Source: an uncultured Anaerotignum sp.
Lineage (GTDB): Bacteria > Bacillota > Clostridia > Lachnospirales > Anaerotignaceae
DNA: 64,000 nucleotides
Direction of reading: 5' to 3'
Assembly (NCBI GenBank): GCA_910578425.1
Contig: CAJTQX010000008.1
Coordinates: 1-64,000, forward strand
Positions 1-9,141 of the stretch are shown piece after piece. The notes under the pieces were generated by a model. It made no database searches, had not been told where the DNA came from, and was given only the letters and a program-made list of their open reading frames with translations. The first letter of the stretch is position 1. Each line of letters begins with the position of its first letter. The position numbers were made by a program, and so were the translations under genes.

Positions 1-84
1 CTCATCCTTCTAGCTTTTTCTTTCCTTGTTGTCCAATATGTATTGTAACTCTACAGGGGCAGAAAATTTCTCATAAAAGAAAGC

Positions 85-113
85 TTGACACGTCTAAATC
101 CATATGATATACT
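85..113 (+). promoter_or_regulatory. sigma-A promoter of the pyr operon
   Basis: TTGACA at 85-90 and TATACT at 108-113 are separated by 17 bp, a near-perfect vegetative promoter. The leader to the pyrC start is only about 55 nt and contains no visible terminator/antiterminator pair, so PyrR-type attenuation is not evident here. Bases 1-84 show no gene. Confidence 0.85.
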
Positions 114-173
114 ACTGACAATTTGTAAAGAAATACATTTATTCTTCATTTCAGGCGAGAGGAGCCAAAAACA

Positions 174-1442
174 TTGAAGTACATTTTATCCAATGCAAAT
201 GTGTTTATTTGCGGTCATTTTGTAAAAACCAACGTATTTGTCGAAAACGGCAGAATTTCCGAAATTTCTTCCCGCCCTTTTTCTCCAAAGGACAGCGGCA
301 GTATCTTTGATTTATCCGGTCAGTATCTGTTTCCTGGTTTCATTGATGTTCATGTGCATCTGAGAGAACCGGGATTTTTTTATAAGGAGGGTATCAAAAG
401 CGGCACAGATTCTGCCGCAAAAGGCGGCTATATTGCCGTCTGCCCCATGCCGAACCTGAATCCCGTACCGGATTGTGCCGAAAATCTTGCCGTTCAGCTT
501 GACGCAATTCGGCAGAATGCCTGTATACAGGTTGTTCCCTACGGTGCAGTCACTGTTGGCGAAAACGGGCAGGAACTTGCGGCTTATGAAGAAATTTCCA
601 GTAATGTCTGCGGTTTTTCCGATGATGGACGCGGTGTACAAAGTGACGAAAAGATGTGTCAGGCGATGCAAAAAATCAGCAAAACGGGCAAAATTCTTGC
701 CGCACACTGTGAGGACAATTCCCTGCTGAACGGCGGCTATATCCACGCTGGGGAATACGCCGCGCGTCATGGGCACAAAGGCATCTGTTCAGAAAGCGAA
801 TGGAAACAGATCGAGCGGGATTTGAAGCTTGCAGAGGAAACAGGCTGCAAATACCATGTCTGTCATATCTCCACAAAAGAAAGTGTCGCGCTGATCCGAC
901 AGGCAAAAGCAAAGGGACTGGATGTGACCTGTGAAACCGCTCCGCATTACCTGACCATGAACGACAGCATGCTGCAGGAGGACGGGCGTTTCAAAATGAA
1001 CCCTCCCATCCGCGCCGAAGAAGACAGGCAGGCATTGCTTGCAGGACTTCTGGACGGCACCATAGACATGATTGCCACAGACCACGCGCCCCACTCCGCT
1101 GAGGAAAAAGGCAAGGGGCTTGCCGGAAGCATGATGGGCGTCGTTGGACTGGAAACGGCCTTCCCTGTGCTGTATACAGAGCTGGTAAAAACCGGCATAC
1201 TTTCACTGGAGCATCTGATCGCGCTTATGCATACGAACCCGCGCAAGCGTTTCGGCATCGGGACGCCCTTGGAGGAGGGGCAGCCCGCCAGCTTCACGGT
1301 ATACAATTTAGATAAAAAATACACTATCGACCCGGAAACCTTCCTGACGAAAGGCCACGCGACGCCCTTCGCGGGCTGGGAGGTTTACGGCGAATGCGAA
1401 CTGACGATGTACCAGGGCAATATCGTATGGAAAAAGGCTTAA
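174..1442 (+). CDS. pyrC: dihydroorotase
   Basis: Zinc amidohydrolase that closes carbamoyl-aspartate to dihydroorotate, the third step of de novo pyrimidine synthesis, in the cytoplasm. The 422 residues are the usual length for the class I enzyme. The metal-binding DVHVHLREPG motif lies at residues 58-67 and the late catalytic ATDHAPH motif near residue 300. The start is TTG at 174, preceded by AGGAG ending at 164, which gives good spacing; no ATG fits as well. It is the first gene of the pyr operon, directly behind the promoter. Downstream, 245 bp filled by a hairpin repeat separate it from carB, where carA would often be found. Confidence 0.96.
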   Translation: MKYILSNANVFICGHFVKTNVFVENGRISEISSRPFSPKDSGSIFDLSGQYLFPGFIDVHVHLREPGFFYKEGIKSGTDSAAKGGYIAVCPMPNLNPVPDCAENLAVQLDAIRQNACIQVVPYGAVTVGENGQELAAYEEISSNVCGFSDDGRGVQSDEKMCQAMQKISKTGKILAAHCEDNSLLNGGYIHAGEYAARHGHKGICSESEWKQIERDLKLAEETGCKYHVCHISTKESVALIRQAKAKGLDVTCETAPHYLTMNDSMLQEDGRFKMNPPIRAEEDRQALLAGLLDGTIDMIATDHAPHSAEEKGKGLAGSMMGVVGLETAFPVLYTELVKTGILSLEHLIALMHTNPRKRFGIGTPLEEGQPASFTVYNLDKKYTIDPETFLTKGHATPFAGWEVYGECELTMYQGNIVWKKA

Positions 1443-1635
1443 AGACCTTGGGGCACTGCCCCAATCCCCCGCAAGGGCTTTCAACCCTTGACCCACTTGC
1501 GCAAAAACTTCGTTTTTGCAGAAAATTTCATACAGCGATTCCAGACGCATGGATATGCGTCTGGCAACAAAGTTTGGGGTCAAGCCCTTTTCAAAGGGCT
1601 TGCAGGGGTGTTGGGGACAGAGTCCCCAAGGTCTT
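1442..1635. repeat. hairpin-cassette repeat, copy A
   Basis: Non-coding element between pyrC and carB. Its ends are an exact 12-bp inverted repeat, AAGACCTTGGGG at 1442-1453 and CCCCAAGGTCTT at 1624-1635. Inside is a chain of small hairpins: a GGGGC/GCCCC stem, CAAGGGCTTTCAACCCTTG, GCAAAAACTTCGTTTTTGC, a CAGACGCAT/ATGCGTCTG stem, CAAGCCCTTTTCAAAGGGCT and a TGGGGAC/GTCCCCA stem. It begins immediately at the pyrC stop codon. Confidence 0.85.
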
Positions 1636-1687
1636 AACACAGCAATACCCGTAGTGTTTATATATATTCTAAGGAGGAAAAAAGATT

Positions 1688-4600
1688 ATGCCAAAGAGAA
1701 CAGACCTGAAAAAAATCCTGATTATCGGCTCCGGTCCTATTGTAATCGGGCAGGCCGCAGAATTTGACTACGCAGGCACACAGGCGTGCCTCGCGCTGAA
1801 AGAAGAAGGTTATCAGGTGGTGCTGGTTAATTCCAACCCCGCTACCATCATGACCGATACGACCATCGCCGATAAGGTTTACATGGAACCGCTTACATTG
1901 GAATACATCGCAAGAATCCTCCGCTATGAACGCCCTGACGCTATCGTCCCGGGCATCGGCGGGCAGACAGGCCTGAACCTTGCCATGCAGTTGGAAAAGA
2001 AAGGCGTACTGCACGAATGCCAGGTAGAACTTCTGGGGACAAGCTGCGAAAGCATCGAGCGCGCAGAGGACAGAGAACTGTTCAAAGAGCTCTGCCAGAG
2101 CATCGGCGAACCTGTTATTCCCTCTGAAATCACATACTCTGTAGAAGAAGCCATCAAAGCGGCAAATGAAATCGGCTATCCTGTTGTACTGCGCCCCGCT
2201 TTCACACTTGGCGGCACAGGCGGCGGCTTTGCAGAAAATGAACGGGAACTGGTGGATATTATGAAAAATGCCCTCAAGCTTTCCCCTGTGCATCAGGTAT
2301 TGGTGGAAAAGAGCGTTAAGGGCTATAAGGAAATCGAATTTGAGGTCATGCGCGATGCAACCGACCGCGCCATTACCATCTGCGGTATGGAAAACGTTGA
2401 CCCCGTTGGCGTACATACCGGCGATTCTATCGTTGTCGCGCCAATCCTGACACTGAATGACCATGATTTTAATATGCTGCGGGACAGCGCGTTAAAAATC
2501 ATACGCGAACTGAAAATTGAAGGCGGCTGCAATGTGCAGTTCGCTCTTGACCCCAATTCCTCCCAGTATTACCTGATCGAGGTCAACCCGCGTGTTTCCC
2601 GTTCCTCCGCGCTTGCCTCCAAAGCCAGCGGTTACCCTATTGCCCGCGTTACGGCGAAAATTGCTGTCGGAATGACGCTGGATGAAATCAAAATTTCCGA
2701 ATCCACCGCTAATTTTGAACCGGATCTGGATTATATTGTAGCAAAAATGCCCCGCTTCCCCTTCGATAAATTTGCATCCGCCGCAAATACACTGGGCACT
2801 CAGATGAAGGCGACAGGCGAAGTTATGGGCATCGGGCGCACGCTGGAGGAATGTCTGCTGAAATCTATCCGCTCTCTGGAAATTGGCGTCTGCCACCTGT
2901 ACATGGCAAAATTCGACCATACACCCAGCGAAGAACTGCTGGAATATATATCCCGCAGCCCTGACGACAGAATCTATGCCATTGCGCAGCTGATCCGCAA
3001 CGGCGTTTCTTTGGACGATATTTTCGAAGCGACAAAAATCACAAAATATTTCCTCGAGGTTATGAAAAGCATCGTAGATTACGAAACCGTACTTTCTCAA
3101 AATGTCGGGAACAGGGAAATACTGAAAACCGCCAAAAAAATGGGTTTCTCCGACCAGATTATCGCGAAGCTCTGGAACTGGAAGGAAGTGGACGTGTTCC
3201 AGCTGCGGCGTGACATGCAGCTGTTCCCTGTTTACAAAATGATTGAAACAAGCGGCTGCGGCGGATATATTCCCTACTTCTACTCTACTTATGAGGAAGG
3301 AAACGAATCTGTAATCAGTGATAAAAAGAAAATCATCGTACTCGGTTCCGGCCCTATCCGTATCGGTCAGGGCGTGGAATTTGACTACTCCACCGTACAC
3401 GCTGTTACAACAATCAAGGAATTTGGCTACGAATCTATTATCATCAACAACAACCCCGAAACCGTTTCCACAGACTATACCACAAGCGACAAACTGTATT
3501 TTGAACCGCTGACTGTGGAAGACGTTATGAATGTTGTAGAAATAGAAAAACCCATTGGCGTCATTGCCTCTCTGGGCGGACAGACCGCGATCAACCTCGC
3601 GAAGCCTCTGATGGAGCGCGGCGTCAAAATCATTGGGACAGACGTTGCGGCAATCGAAAAAGCCGAAAACCGCGATGCATTTGAGCATATTATGGAAAAA
3701 CTGGATATCCCTCAGCCCAAAGGCCGCGCTGTTACGAATATTGAGGACGGCGTGAAAGCGGCAAGTGAAATTGGCTATCCTGTACTGGTGCGCCCCTCCT
3801 ATGTGCTGGGCGGCCGCGCAATGCAGATTGTCGCGAACGAGGACGCACTTCGCACGTATCTGAAAAGTGCAGTAGCCATTAACGAAGATCAGCCCGTACT
3901 GGTAGATAAATATATTCAGGGCAAGGAACTGGAAGTAGACGCAGTCTGCGATGGATATGATGTATTCGTGCCCGGCATCATGGAGCACGTAGAACGTACC
4001 GGTATCCATTCCGGCGACTCCATCAGCGTATACCCGACATTCAGTGTATCCTCCAAAGCAAAGGGAAAGATTTTGGAATACACCAAAAAGCTGGGGCTTG
4101 GCATCGGTATCAACGGTCTGTTCAATATCCAGTTTATTGTGGATAAGCAGGATAATGTCTATGTGATTGAAGTAAACCCCCGTTCCTCCCGCACTGTGCC
4201 CTTCCTTTCCAAGGCGACCGGCTACTCCCTTGCGGATATCGCAACGCTGGTTATTCTCGGCAAGAGCTTGAAAGAACAGGGTATCTTCGGGCTGTATCCC
4301 GATGAAAAAAAGAGATGGTACGTCAAGGTGCCTGCCTTCTCCTTCTCTAAACTGCATGGCATGGATACTTACCTTTCCCCTGAAATGAAATCCACAGGGG
4401 AGGCAATCGGCTATGACAACAAGCTGAACCGTGCACTCTATAAGGCCTTGCAGGCATCTGGCATGAATATACAGAATTACGGCACTGTGCTTGCGACCAT
4501 TGCGGATAAGGATAAGGATGAAGCCCTCCCGCTGATCCGGCGGTTCTACGCACTTGGCTTTAATATCGAAGCAACAAAAGGTACGGCGGATTTCCTGAAA

Positions 4601-4861
4601 GAACATGGCATCCGTACCCGCGTAAAGAAAAAACTATCCGAAGGCAGTGAAGAAATTATGGAATCCATCCGTCAGGGATATGTCAGCTATGTTATCAATA
4701 CAAGGGACATCAATTCCACAGAAGGCATGAGCGATGGACAGGATATTCGTCAGTGCGCTGTAGAAAACAACATCACCGTATTCACCGCGCTGGATACTGT
4801 CAGCGTACTGCTTGACGTATTAGAAGAAACAACGCTGGCAATCTCCACGATTGATGCGTAA
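1688..4861 (+). CDS. carB: carbamoyl-phosphate synthase large subunit
   Basis: Uses ammonia delivered by CarA, bicarbonate and two ATP to make carbamoyl phosphate for the pyrimidine and arginine pathways. At 1057 residues it is full length. The internally duplicated structure is clear: two ATP-grasp halves, each beginning with a GSGP-I-IGQ-EFDY segment (near residues 14 and 560), each with EVNPR-SR in the grasp core, then a C-terminal MGS-like allosteric domain from about residue 935. Start ATG at 1688 follows AAGGAGG. The partner small subunit carA is not adjacent, which is unusual because carA and carB normally abut; it must be elsewhere or lie upstream of this window. Confidence 0.97.
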   Translation: MPKRTDLKKILIIGSGPIVIGQAAEFDYAGTQACLALKEEGYQVVLVNSNPATIMTDTTIADKVYMEPLTLEYIARILRYERPDAIVPGIGGQTGLNLAMQLEKKGVLHECQVELLGTSCESIERAEDRELFKELCQSIGEPVIPSEITYSVEEAIKAANEIGYPVVLRPAFTLGGTGGGFAENERELVDIMKNALKLSPVHQVLVEKSVKGYKEIEFEVMRDATDRAITICGMENVDPVGVHTGDSIVVAPILTLNDHDFNMLRDSALKIIRELKIEGGCNVQFALDPNSSQYYLIEVNPRVSRSSALASKASGYPIARVTAKIAVGMTLDEIKISESTANFEPDLDYIVAKMPRFPFDKFASAANTLGTQMKATGEVMGIGRTLEECLLKSIRSLEIGVCHLYMAKFDHTPSEELLEYISRSPDDRIYAIAQLIRNGVSLDDIFEATKITKYFLEVMKSIVDYETVLSQNVGNREILKTAKKMGFSDQIIAKLWNWKEVDVFQLRRDMQLFPVYKMIETSGCGGYIPYFYSTYEEGNESVISDKKKIIVLGSGPIRIGQGVEFDYSTVHAVTTIKEFGYESIIINNNPETVSTDYTTSDKLYFEPLTVEDVMNVVEIEKPIGVIASLGGQTAINLAKPLMERGVKIIGTDVAAIEKAENRDAFEHIMEKLDIPQPKGRAVTNIEDGVKAASEIGYPVLVRPSYVLGGRAMQIVANEDALRTYLKSAVAINEDQPVLVDKYIQGKELEVDAVCDGYDVFVPGIMEHVERTGIHSGDSISVYPTFSVSSKAKGKILEYTKKLGLGIGINGLFNIQFIVDKQDNVYVIEVNPRSSRTVPFLSKATGYSLADIATLVILGKSLKEQGIFGLYPDEKKRWYVKVPAFSFSKLHGMDTYLSPEMKSTGEAIGYDNKLNRALYKALQASGMNIQNYGTVLATIADKDKDEALPLIRRFYALGFNIEATKGTADFLKEHGIRTRVKKKLSEGSEEIMESIRQGYVSYVINTRDINSTEGMSDGQDIRQCAVENNITVFTALDTVSVLLDVLEETTLAISTIDA

Positions 4862-4934
4862 ATATCCCGCAGGGTTTCTCCCCTTAACGGGATTTCCAAA
4901 ATCAGAGCAGACAGAAAATTTCCGTACTGCTCTG
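4862..4934 (+). terminator. hairpins between carB and pyrK, possible attenuator
   Basis: After the carB stop there is a weak CCCG/CGGG stem and then a clear stem CAGAGCAG (4903-4910) / CTGCTCTG (4927-4934). It is followed by only a short mixed T run (GGTTCTCT), so it may be an RNA-processing or weak attenuation site rather than a full terminator. Confidence 0.4.
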
Positions 4935-4996
4935 GTTCTCTATAATAAAGCAGACTTTTTCGCTTTCATGATAAAATAATCTTTAGGAGGATTTTT

Positions 4997-5731
4997 GTGA
5001 AGCAATCTCTTTTCACCATACAAAGCAACGAACAGCTTGCCGAAGGGGTATACAAAATGGTTCTGGCGGGAGATACTTCCGCCATTACCGCACCCGGGCA
5101 GTTTGTCAATATCCGGCTGAACGGCTTTTTCCTGCGCCGCCCGATTTCCGTCTGTGATTACGGGGAAAACAGCCTGACAATCATTTACAAAACAGTCGGC
5201 AAGGGTACGGAAGCCATGAGCCGCATGAAAGCCCCGCATAAGCTGGACATACTGACCGGACTTGGCAACGGCTACAATACCGCGCCCAGCGGGGAATATC
5301 CACTGCTGGTGGGCGGCGGGGCCGGTGTGCCGCCAATGTACGCGCTGGCAAAAAAACTGCTCTCGGAGGGCAAGCACCCTATTGTGATTCTCGGGTTTAA
5401 CCGGAAGGAAGAAATGTTCTATACGGCAGAATTTGAAGCCCTTGGCGCAAAAGTCCATATCGCTACCGCGGACGGCAGTTTTGGCACAAAAGGCTTTGTG
5501 ACCGACGTTGTTGCCAGCCTGCCAGAGTATACTTATTTTTACGCCTGCGGACCGGAACCTATGCTGAAAGCCCTTTCCGCCTGCACAAAAACAAGCGGAC
5601 AACTCAGTTTTGAGGAACGCATGGGCTGCGGCTTCGGCGCGTGCATGGGCTGCTCCTGCCAGACAAAATACGGCAGCAAGCGCATCTGCAAAGATGGCCC
5701 TGTGCTGGAAAAGGAGGAAATCATATGGTAA
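4997..5731 (+). CDS. pyrK: dihydroorotate dehydrogenase B, electron transfer subunit
   Basis: FAD and [2Fe-2S] subunit that passes electrons from dihydroorotate oxidation by PyrD to NAD+. The 244 residues begin with a ferredoxin-reductase-like FAD domain (RRPISVCDY near residue 50), followed by an NAD-binding domain (GGGAGVPPMYAL). The C-terminal cluster ligands are visible as Cys211, Cys216, Cys219 and Cys231. Start is GTG at 4997 behind TAGGAGG. The 3' end overlaps the pyrD start by 7 nt, so the two subunits are translationally coupled, as expected for a PyrDB heterotetramer. Confidence 0.95.
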   Translation: MKQSLFTIQSNEQLAEGVYKMVLAGDTSAITAPGQFVNIRLNGFFLRRPISVCDYGENSLTIIYKTVGKGTEAMSRMKAPHKLDILTGLGNGYNTAPSGEYPLLVGGGAGVPPMYALAKKLLSEGKHPIVILGFNRKEEMFYTAEFEALGAKVHIATADGSFGTKGFVTDVVASLPEYTYFYACGPEPMLKALSACTKTSGQLSFEERMGCGFGACMGCSCQTKYGSKRICKDGPVLEKEEIIW

Positions 5732-6639
5732 AAACAAGCGTAACCCTCAGCGGCCTGACGCTGGAAAATCCCGTCATTCCCGCAAGCGGCACATTCGGTT
5801 ATGGGTATGAATTTGCGGAACTGTATGACATCAATATCCTTGGCTCCTTTTCCTTCAAGGGGACGACAAAAGAACCCCGTTTCGGCAATCCTACGCCTCG
5901 TATCGCGGAATGTCCGGCAGGCATGATCAACTCCGTTGGACTGCAAAATCCCGGCGTTGAAAAAGTAATTTCCGAAGAACTGCCCAAACTGGCAAAATGT
6001 TTCCATAAGCCTGTTATTGCCAACGTCAGCGGCTTTTCTGTGGACGAATACGCATACACCTGTGAAAAACTGGACAAACAGGAGCAGGTCGGGCTCCTTG
6101 AGGTCAATGTCAGTTGTCCGAACGTACATCATGGCGGCATGAGCTTCGGCACAAGCCCTGAAGCCGTTGCAGAAGTCACAAGAGCCGTAAAGGCTGTCAC
6201 GAAAAAACCTGTATATATGAAATTGAGCCCTAATGTAACGGATATTGTATCCATCGCAAAAGCATGTCAGGAAGCCGGAGCAGATGGCATCAGCCTGATT
6301 AACACGCTGATGGGAATGCGGATTGATTTGAAAACAAAACGCCCTGTCATCGCCAATAAAATGGGCGGCTTTTCCGGCAGCGCGATTTTCCCTGTTGCCC
6401 TGCGTATGGTCTATCAGGTTGCGGAAGCCGTAAAAATCCCCGTTATGGGTATCGGCGGCGTTTCCTCAGCGGAAAATGTGATTGAAATGATGCTTGCGGG
6501 CGCGACCGCGGTACAGGTCGGCGCGGCAAATCTGGTTGACCCCTTTATCTGCAAAACCATCATAGAAGACCTGCCCCGCGTGATGGAAAAATACCATATC
6601 AGCGACTTAAACGACATCATAGGAGGTGCGCACAAATGA
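5725..6639 (+). CDS. pyrD: dihydroorotate dehydrogenase B (NAD+), catalytic subunit
   Basis: FMN enzyme oxidising dihydroorotate to orotate. The start is set at ATG 5725 (protein begins MVKTSVTLSG), 6 nt after AAGGAGG; the open frame extends upstream, but only inside pyrK. 304 residues, typical for class 1B. The NVSCPN motif carries the catalytic Cys that distinguishes the PyrK-dependent class, and the C-terminal GIGGVSS segment fits the FMN phosphate-binding loop of the TIM barrel. It overlaps pyrK by 7 nt and pyrF by 4 nt. Confidence 0.96.
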   Translation: MVKTSVTLSGLTLENPVIPASGTFGYGYEFAELYDINILGSFSFKGTTKEPRFGNPTPRIAECPAGMINSVGLQNPGVEKVISEELPKLAKCFHKPVIANVSGFSVDEYAYTCEKLDKQEQVGLLEVNVSCPNVHHGGMSFGTSPEAVAEVTRAVKAVTKKPVYMKLSPNVTDIVSIAKACQEAGADGISLINTLMGMRIDLKTKRPVIANKMGGFSGSAIFPVALRMVYQVAEAVKIPVMGIGGVSSAENVIEMMLAGATAVQVGAANLVDPFICKTIIEDLPRVMEKYHISDLNDIIGGAHK

Positions 6640-7340
6640 GCAAAGACGTTATTATCGCCTGCGATTTCAGCAGCAAAGCGGAACTTCTGGCATTCCTTGA
6701 TAAATTCAGCAATGAAAGCGCGAAGCCCTTTCTGAAAGTCGGCATGGAGCTTTTTTATGCCGAAGGCCCTGAAATCGTGCGGGAAATCAAACGGCGGGGA
6801 CACAAAATATTCCTGGACCTCAAACTGCATGATATTCCGAACACAGTCAAAAAAGCTATGGCTGTTCTTTCCGCGCTGGACGTGGATATTGTGAATCTGC
6901 ATGCCGCTGGAACAATCACCATGATGGAAGCGGCACTGGAAGGGCTGACCCGTCCGGACAACACACGCCCTCTGCTGATTGCCGTTACCCAGTTGACCTC
7001 TACCAGTGAAGAACGCATGAAAAACGACCTGCTGATTGATCATGCACTGGATGAAGTTGTCCTGCATTATGCCACGAACGCTAAGACCGCAGGTCTGGAC
7101 GGTGTGGTCTGCTCTCCGCTTGAGGCCGGCAAGGTCAAAAGCGTATGCGGAGATGCGTTCCTGACTGTAACGCCCGGTGTACGCTTCGCAGATGGGAATA
7201 TCGGCGATCAGGTGCGCGTTACTACACCCGCAAAGGCAAAAGAACTTGGCTCGGATTATATTGTTGTCGGCAGACCCATTACGGAGGCGGCTGATCCTGT
7301 TGCGGCGTACAAAAGATGTATTGCTGAGTTTTTAGGGTAA
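6636..7340 (+). CDS. pyrF: orotidine 5'-phosphate decarboxylase
   Basis: Last step to UMP. The 234-residue TIM barrel contains the catalytic DLKLHDIPNT motif (the Asp-Lys-Asp charge array), the TPGVRFADGN phosphate-loop region and the C-terminal YIVVGRPIT segment that binds the substrate phosphate. This is the short bacterial (type I) form. The start overlaps the pyrD stop in an ATGA arrangement and an AGGAGGTG ribosome site precedes it. Downstream, repeat copy B separates it from pyrE. Confidence 0.97.
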   Translation: MSKDVIIACDFSSKAELLAFLDKFSNESAKPFLKVGMELFYAEGPEIVREIKRRGHKIFLDLKLHDIPNTVKKAMAVLSALDVDIVNLHAAGTITMMEAALEGLTRPDNTRPLLIAVTQLTSTSEERMKNDLLIDHALDEVVLHYATNAKTAGLDGVVCSPLEAGKVKSVCGDAFLTVTPGVRFADGNIGDQVRVTTPAKAKELGSDYIVVGRPITEAADPVAAYKRCIAEFLG

Positions 7341-7344
7341 AAAC

Positions 7345-7560
7345 AAAACCCTGAGGCTCTGCCTGAACTCCGCAAGCCGTCCGGTACCCATTGAAAAGGG
7401 CTTGACCCTAAACTTATCAGGTAAAATATTCGTTTTGCCGGTACAATTTATTGAAAGAAATTATAATTTCTGAGCATAGCGAAACGTAGTTTCGCACTAT
7501 CTTCTTTGCTTCTTTCTTTGAAAGAAAGAAGTGGAGTTTGAGGCAGAGCCTCAAGGTTTT
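7345..7560. repeat. hairpin-cassette repeat, copy B
   Basis: Between pyrF and pyrE. The left end AAAACCCTGAGGCTCTGCCT is matched in inverted orientation by AGGCAGAGCCTCAAGGTTTT at 7541-7560. It is a divergent version of the family (CCTGAGG/CCTCAGG-like ends instead of CCTTGGGG) and contains internal stems such as GAAACGTAGTTTC and CTTCTTTC/GAAAGAAG. No coding capacity. Confidence 0.75.
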
Positions 7561-7589
7561 ACTGTATGCATCTCTAGGAGGGAACACGA

Positions 7590-8225
7590 ATGAACATCAA
7601 AGAACAGATTGCGAAAGACCTGCTTTCCATCGGCGCGGTATTCCTGCGCCCGGAAGATCCATTTACATGGGCAAGCGGCATCAAAAGCCCCATTTACTGC
7701 GATAACCGCCTGACGCTGACCGCGCCCGAGGTGCGGAATCATGTTGAGAATGCGTTGGCAGAAACGATACGCAGAGAATACCCTGACTGTGAGGTCCTGA
7801 TGGGCACCAGCACAGCGGGCATCGCCCACGCCGCCATCACAGCTCACCTGATGGGACTGCCGATGGGCTATGTACGCTCCGGCGCGAAGGACCACGGCAG
7901 AAACAATCAGATTGAAGGCAAGCTGGAAAAAGGCCAGAAAGTCGTTGTTGTAGAGGATTTGATTTCCACAGGCGGCAGCGTTCTGGAAGTGGTAAACGTA
8001 CTGCGGGAAGCCGGCGCAGACGTGCTTGGCATTGTCAGCATTTTTACTTATGGCATGAAAAAAGGACTGGAACGTATGGCAGAAGCCAATGTAAAAAATA
8101 TCAGCCTTTCGGATTTTGACGCGGTTGCGGAAGTTGCCGCACGCGAAGGTTATATCCAGGAAGCAGATATTGCCCGCCTGATGGCTTTCCGCAATAACCC
8201 GAATGATGAAAGCTGGAGGGGGTAA
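7590..8225 (+). CDS. pyrE: orotate phosphoribosyltransferase
   Basis: Transfers phosphoribosyl from PRPP to orotate to give OMP. 211 residues with the type I phosphoribosyltransferase PRPP signature VVVVEDLISTGGS near residues 112-124, followed by the helix SVLEVVNVLREAGA. Start ATG at 7590 follows TAGGAGGGAACACGA. It is the first gene after repeat B; pyrB follows within 4 nt, so pyrE-pyrB-pyrI is the tightly coupled distal half of the operon. Confidence 0.96.
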   Translation: MNIKEQIAKDLLSIGAVFLRPEDPFTWASGIKSPIYCDNRLTLTAPEVRNHVENALAETIRREYPDCEVLMGTSTAGIAHAAITAHLMGLPMGYVRSGAKDHGRNNQIEGKLEKGQKVVVVEDLISTGGSVLEVVNVLREAGADVLGIVSIFTYGMKKGLERMAEANVKNISLSDFDAVAEVAAREGYIQEADIARLMAFRNNPNDESWRG

Positions 8226-8229
8226 GCAT

Positions 8230-9141
8230 ATGAGAAGCCTGATTGACATTGTGGATTTAAGCGTAGAGGAAATCACTGAACTGATTGATACCGCAAACGA
8301 CATCATCGCCAATCCAGAAAAATACTTTGAAAAATGCAGACATAAAAAGCTGGCAACGCTCTTTTTTGAGCCTTCCACACGCACGCGCCTCAGCTTTGAG
8401 GCCGCCATGCTGGAGTTGGGCGGCAATGTCATTGGCTTTTCCGCTGCAAACAACAGCTCCGCTGCCAAAGGCGAAAGCGTTTCAGATACTGTGCGCACAG
8501 TCGGCTGCTACGCGGATATCATTGCAATGCGCCACCCCAAGGAAGGCGCGCCCATGATCGCGTCCATGCGCTCCCCCGTCCCCATTATCAACGCGGGCGA
8601 TGGCGGGCATAACCACCCTACCCAGACGCTTGCTGACCTTCTGACCATACAGAGGGAAAAAGGCAGATTCGATCATCTGACCGTCGGGCTCTGCGGAGAC
8701 TTGAAATTTGGGCGGACAGTACATTCCCTGATTCACGCGCTGAGCCGCTATGAAGGCGTGCATTTCGTTATGATTTCACCGGAGGAACTCCGCGTACCGG
8801 AATATATGATACAGGAAATGCAGAAAAACGGCATTTCTTATGAAGAAACACGCAGCCTGGAGGAGGTCATGCCCCAGTTGGACATTCTTTATATGACAAG
8901 GGTGCAGCGGGAACGCTTCTTCAACGAAGCGGATTACATCCGCCTGAAGGACAGCTATATCCTCACGCTGGATAAGCTGGAAACGGCCAAAAAAGACCTC
9001 TGCGTCATGCATCCCCTGCCCCGCGTGAATGAGATTTCCGTAGCTGTGGACGATGACCCGCGCGCATGTTATTTCAAGCAGGTATCTAACGGAAAGTATA
9101 TCCGTATGGCGTTAATTTTGAAACTTCTGGAGGTGGAATGA
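8230..9141 (+). CDS. pyrB: aspartate carbamoyltransferase catalytic chain
   Basis: Condenses carbamoyl phosphate with aspartate. Start is taken at ATG 8230 (MRSLIDIVDL) behind GGAGGGGG; the open frame reaches 8203, but that start lacks a ribosome site. 303 residues. The carbamoyl-phosphate site STRTR lies in FEPSTRTRLSFE, and HPTQTLADLLT is the conserved second-domain motif. It is followed directly by pyrI, so the enzyme is predicted to be the class B dodecamer that is allosterically regulated, as in enterobacteria and many clostridia. Confidence 0.96.
   Translation: MRSLIDIVDLSVEEITELIDTANDIIANPEKYFEKCRHKKLATLFFEPSTRTRLSFEAAMLELGGNVIGFSAANNSSAAKGESVSDTVRTVGCYADIIAMRHPKEGAPMIASMRSPVPIINAGDGGHNHPTQTLADLLTIQREKGRFDHLTVGLCGDLKFGRTVHSLIHALSRYEGVHFVMISPEELRVPEYMIQEMQKNGISYEETRSLEEVMPQLDILYMTRVQRERFFNEADYIRLKDSYILTLDKLETAKKDLCVMHPLPRVNEISVAVDDDPRACYFKQVSNGKYIRMALILKLLEVE

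Noticed and set aside
114..173. PyrR attenuator in front of pyrC
   Set aside because: The leader is too short and has no terminator hairpin.
1443..1687. Degraded carA remnant between pyrC and carB
   Set aside because: The sequence is fully accounted for by the repeat modules; no glutaminase motif can be read in any frame.
2492..4606. 704-codon open frame antisense to carB
   Set aside because: It lies wholly inside carB, which has unmistakable motifs. The long antisense frame is a by-product of codon bias, and its translation shows no domain.
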